Shown: positions 61,240 to 64,000 of the stretch, piece after piece
How positions within the stretch are numbered: the first letter of the stretch is position 1
How the letters are laid out: each line of letters starts with the position of its first letter
From: Ophiosphaerella korrae
Lineage: Eukaryota > Ascomycota > Dothideomycetes > Pleosporales > Phaeosphaeriaceae
Direction of reading: 5' to 3'
Length of the DNA stretch: 64,000 bases
Assembly: GCA_028456385.1 (NCBI GenBank)
Contig: JALNQF010000009.1
Coordinates: 1 to 64,000 of the forward strand
Program-made: the position numbers and the translations under genes
The notes under the pieces: model-generated
What the model saw: only the letters and a program-made list of their open reading frames with translations
The model's database searches: none
What the model was told of the DNA's origin: nothing

Positions 61240-61845
61240 ATGAAATTTATAGCCGAAACAAAGAAAGACATGCCACTTGTACGACGACCACACCCCACAT
61301 TTGAACTGGAGTCTATCCAAGATAACCCGATACGGTTAGCAAGCTGCATGGCCAAAATTTCAGCCTCCATTACCTGCATTGCTGTCATTTCTAGCTTCGC
61401 TCCTACCCTTATCCGTAGTAGTCGACGTTACTGGCTTTGGAAATATGCTCTCGCTATACACTGTTGTGATCTTTTCCTTGAAACTTTCCTCAGAAGTCGT
61501 GACAAATCCTCCCCGGTGCTCATGGTATTGAAGGGCAGCATATCAATTCTATTAGGTCTCATCCGTACCTTGACCTCGATCGTCTTTTGGTTGATCCTCC
61601 CAGCAAGTCTTGTCCATGGCTTTCTAAAGGTATCTCGCCTCGAAGTGTACGTTGTAATCATTCCTTACGTGGTTTCGACAATTTGGAAGATTCTGTGGAA
61701 CTTGCTATGTCACCACAGTCTTACTCGGCTTGGATATCGACAGTGGTTGTCGACTTTTGACAGGGATTGGCAACCAGGAAACACAAGCTGGTGGTTGAAA
61801 CCTCTGTCTTTGGGGAATTTGGCTAAGAGAAAAGCATCACCATAG
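61240..61845 (+). CDS. Small hydrophobic protein, or C-terminal extension of the HET protein
   Basis: An open frame of 201 codons begins 28 bp after the HET stop. It contains about three hydrophobic segments: SASITCIAVISSFAPTLI, SISILLGLIRTLTSIVFWLI with ILPASLVHG, and VYVVIIPYVVSTIWKILWNLL. No family is recognised. A GTGAGT donor at 61208 and an AG at 61237-61238 would fuse the HET protein in phase to this frame (AG + T gives Ser, then MKFIAE), but the resulting intron would be only 31 bp. It may be a separate membrane protein, a membrane-anchored HET tail, or a chance frame. Confidence 0.45.
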   Translation: MKFIAETKKDMPLVRRPHPTFELESIQDNPIRLASCMAKISASITCIAVISSFAPTLIRSSRRYWLWKYALAIHCCDLFLETFLRSRDKSSPVLMVLKGSISILLGLIRTLTSIVFWLILPASLVHGFLKVSRLEVYVVIIPYVVSTIWKILWNLLCHHSLTRLGYRQWLSTFDRDWQPGNTSWWLKPLSLGNLAKRKASP

Positions 61846-62305
61846 GAACCTTAGAATAGATCTAGGTTAGGGTAATTAGGAAACTGCATTTTCCTGATGT
61901 CAAGTTTTGTTTCATTACTTTTCCCGGGCGCATTCATGTCAGAACATGTTGAATCTCAATTAAATGCATTATTTAGCATGCTCAGGATGACCTGCCCCGA
62001 GCTCTTCTTGTATATCAAGGGTTTGTGTCGTTAAAGTCTACATTGACACTGCTGCCCGAATGTTATGTTGAGCATGTCACAACCAAAAACCTTAGTCATA
62101 AAACACAGTACAAAAACCCATGGACATCATTTTGCAATCACTTAATTATTCCTAATCCTACACACCATCCAGTAAACTCCGTTGATACCAGAAGTCGAAC
62201 AACGGCCCCTCAAATCCCGTTCTGAAATCATTAGACTTTTCATGCACATGTCGAAAAGGTAGCAATGCTACGCAGACAACAATCTCACTCAAGAAGCAAG
62301 GATAC
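61846..62305. other. Convergent intergenic region
   Basis: 460 bp between the 3' ends of the HET-side gene (plus) and the tRNA methyltransferase (minus). It probably contains both 3' UTRs. No other feature is seen. Confidence 0.5.
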
Positions 62306-64000
62306 TCATGCATCGCCCCCAATGTCAATGAGAATGCCTTCTTTGTACCCACCATCCATCTCCACATCACCATTCATGCCTGAATCCTTCCCCCGGTCTG
62401 CCTCTTCTTCGACCAGCCTCTGTTTCTCTGCTTTGGCCTTGTCGGCAACATGGTTGATGATCTCCGCGTCGCTCTCATTGTACAGCCTCAACAGCATGGC
62501 CCTGCGATCGTCCCTGTCCACCATAAGGTTGGCACTGCTAGGATGTCGCCACAGTGGGAGAACCATGCGGAAGGGGATGCCTTGGGCATCATTTTGCTCT
62601 ATGCGTACGAAGCAGCATCCAATGTCCATACTTTGTAGTTGGTCGCCAACTTCGCCTAGTGCATGCTCCCCCTCCCTTGGTAGTTTAGGGAACATTTCTA
62701 TAGTAAGCTGGTGGAGGGTGTTCTTGGAAGTGCATTCTACAATGCGCTTTGTTGCCCACGGCTCAACTATACGAATGCCCTCATTTTGAAGTCGCCATGG
62801 AGCATGATTGTAGTCTTTGTCCTTCATTTTGTGGGCGACGAACATGACCACGCCACAGTGTATGAATTTCATGCCTCGGTCTTTGTTCTGTTGAAGGATG
62901 GATTTCGCCAATGCGGACGTGTAGTAGATTTTGTTGAGTGTGAGACCTTCTCTGTTTTTGACCATGAAACGATCGCGTGGAAAGCGCTTCGAGATGCCAA
63001 AGAAAGACATGATCGAGGTGATGACCTCGTCATCAGAAGGGAGGTATTCGAAGTATTCCTTATTCTGGCTCTGGTTTTCAGGTTTTAACCTGGCATCTGT
63101 AACCCCAGCTGCGATGGCTGAGTGCGAACCATTGATTGCATTTAGCTTTGGTGCTAACCCATTTCCTGTAGGTTTAGCAAGCGCCTCATCATTTGTCTTG
63201 GTTTTTTTCAAAGGCGCTTCCTCTTCAGGCTCGTCCAACTTACGCTTTAAAGAAGCGGTACTTTCAACGTCATTATCGGTGTCGCCTTGAGTAGTGTCGG
63301 CCTTGATGCTATTTTCCTCTGGTGTCAGGGAAGAGGAAGCGGTTGCTTTGTTCTGAGATTTTGGCGCCTTGGTAGGACCATCTGGGGTTGGTATTTGTGC
63401 CACTTTGATATCATCAAGTTTTTCGATGACAGCAATAAAAAAGCCTCCAGTGTCTTGTAAATGAGGATACACCCTTATGCAGCGCTCGAGTGGGATGCGC
63501 TCGCTTTCCGATGGAGCGATGGGTGGGAAGCAAGTAGGACCGATTTTGTTCGAAAAGGCTAGCGGAGGTTCGTCGGCCTCACACTTGGCTTTTGTTCTCT
63601 GGAAAGCCTCCCACGAAGTAAACATGTGGTATTCTTTCTTTTCTGTCCCGGGCGCTTGGGTTAAATCAAGCACTTTCCAGGCTACTAGACCAGGCCGACG
63701 CTTCAGATCTGGCAGTACATCAGAACAATCTACGAGTTGAACCTTGGCGTTGCCACCGCAAGCCTCGATGGCCGCGGCAACTACAGCCTCATTCTCAACG
63801 GGATTCATGCTGCAGGTTGAGTAGACCAAACGCCCACCTTTCTTCAGCATCTGCAAACCTCTGAAGAGAATGCGCAACTGAAGATTGTGCAGACCGAGAG
63901 CGTCCCTAGGTGTCCATTTCTTCCATATGTTAGGATTCTTGCGCGTTGTACCGTCACCACTGCAGGGCACGTCGGCCAATATACGGTCAAACTTTAGATA
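62306..64000 (-). CDS. TRM4: tRNA (cytosine-5)-methyltransferase, Trm4/Ncl1 (NSUN2) type, 3' part
   Basis: A minus-strand frame open from the right window edge to the stop at 62306-62308 gives the last 564 residues; the 5' part lies outside. RILADVPCSGDGT holds the conserved Pro-Cys of motif IV and YSTCSMNPVENE the catalytic Cys of motif VI of NOL1/NOP2/Sun m5C methyltransferases. Next come the HMFTSWEAF and RCIRVYPHLQDTGGFFIAV blocks, an acidic/Lys-rich spacer with a putative nuclear signal (KRKLDEPEEEAPLKKTK), and the fungal C-terminal domain (YLPSDDEVITSIMSFFGI, NKIYYTSALAKSIL). The enzyme makes m5C at several tRNA positions in the nucleus. It is a housekeeping gene, intact and of normal composition. 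Confidence 0.93.
   Translation of the reverse strand, partial: YLKFDRILADVPCSGDGTTRKNPNIWKKWTPRDALGLHNLQLRILFRGLQMLKKGGRLVYSTCSMNPVENEAVVAAAIEACGGNAKVQLVDCSDVLPDLKRRPGLVAWKVLDLTQAPGTEKKEYHMFTSWEAFQRTKAKCEADEPPLAFSNKIGPTCFPPIAPSESERIPLERCIRVYPHLQDTGGFFIAVIEKLDDIKVAQIPTPDGPTKAPKSQNKATASSSLTPEENSIKADTTQGDTDNDVESTASLKRKLDEPEEEAPLKKTKTNDEALAKPTGNGLAPKLNAINGSHSAIAAGVTDARLKPENQSQNKEYFEYLPSDDEVITSIMSFFGISKRFPRDRFMVKNREGLTLNKIYYTSALAKSILQQNKDRGMKFIHCGVVMFVAHKMKDKDYNHAPWRLQNEGIRIVEPWATKRIVECTSKNTLHQLTIEMFPKLPREGEHALGEVGDQLQSMDIGCCFVRIEQNDAQGIPFRMVLPLWRHPSSANLMVDRDDRRAMLLRLYNESDAEIINHVADKAKAEKQRLVEEEADRGKDSGMNGDVEMDGGYKEGILIDIGGDA

Overview
The window looks like nuclear DNA of a filamentous ascomycete (Pezizomycotina). 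The evidence is short GT-AG introns of about 46-146 bp, families typical of these fungi (HET-domain protein, NLR-like ATPase with TPRs, AIM9/APH-like kinase, GH76 mannosidase of the DFG5/DCW1 type, NmrA-like oxidoreductase), and a long AT-rich block almost empty of CA and TG dinucleotides, the signature of repeat-induced point mutation (RIP). The genus cannot be fixed from sequence alone; bipartite AT/GC genomes of this kind are known from Dothideomycetes such as Leptosphaeria, but other classes have them too.

Region 1, about 1-41,700, is a RIP-ruined transposon nest with no intact gene. Five Ty3/Gypsy chromovirus copies (here E1-E5) can be delimited by their LTRs, four of them by exact 5-bp target-site duplications. 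On the minus strand, E5 (4434-11460) sits inside E4 (85-14121). On the plus strand, E1 is at 15546-22601, and E3 (30375-37401) sits inside E2 (25427-39508). The DNA that received E1 and E2 is itself nested: two copies of an unclassified repeat (C1, C2) lie in two Fot1/pogo-like DNA transposons (A and B, with B inside A), bounded by inverted repeats near 14156-14226 and 40231-40287. After that come short AT-rich direct repeats, a decayed solo LTR, and a LINE RNase H fragment at the edge of normal-composition DNA.

Region 2, about 41,760-64,000, has normal composition and holds genes: an NmrA-like protein (+), a secreted Rds1-type ferritin-like protein (+), a MITE-like inverted-repeat element, a small-molecule SAM methyltransferase (-) whose first exon is also present as an inverted fragment beyond its 3' end, an NLR-like gene broken by a stop and a frameshift (+), a GH76 mannosidase (+), an AIM9/APH-like pseudogene with stops that fit CpA-to-TpA mutation (+), a HET-domain gene (+) followed by a small membrane-protein frame, and the 3' part of a tRNA m5C methyltransferase of the Trm4/Ncl1 family (-), which runs off the right edge.

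The genes do not form an operon or an obvious metabolic cluster. The common theme is accessory, fast-turnover fungal genes (NLR, HET, APH-like) next to an AT isochore, several carrying damage that fits RIP leaking into the flank. The housekeeping TRM4-type gene marks the return to conserved DNA. The most notable internal structures are a recurring antisense frame between pol and the 3' LTR of the Gypsy elements, strongly one-sided RIP in E1, and the inverted exon copy beside the methyltransferase.
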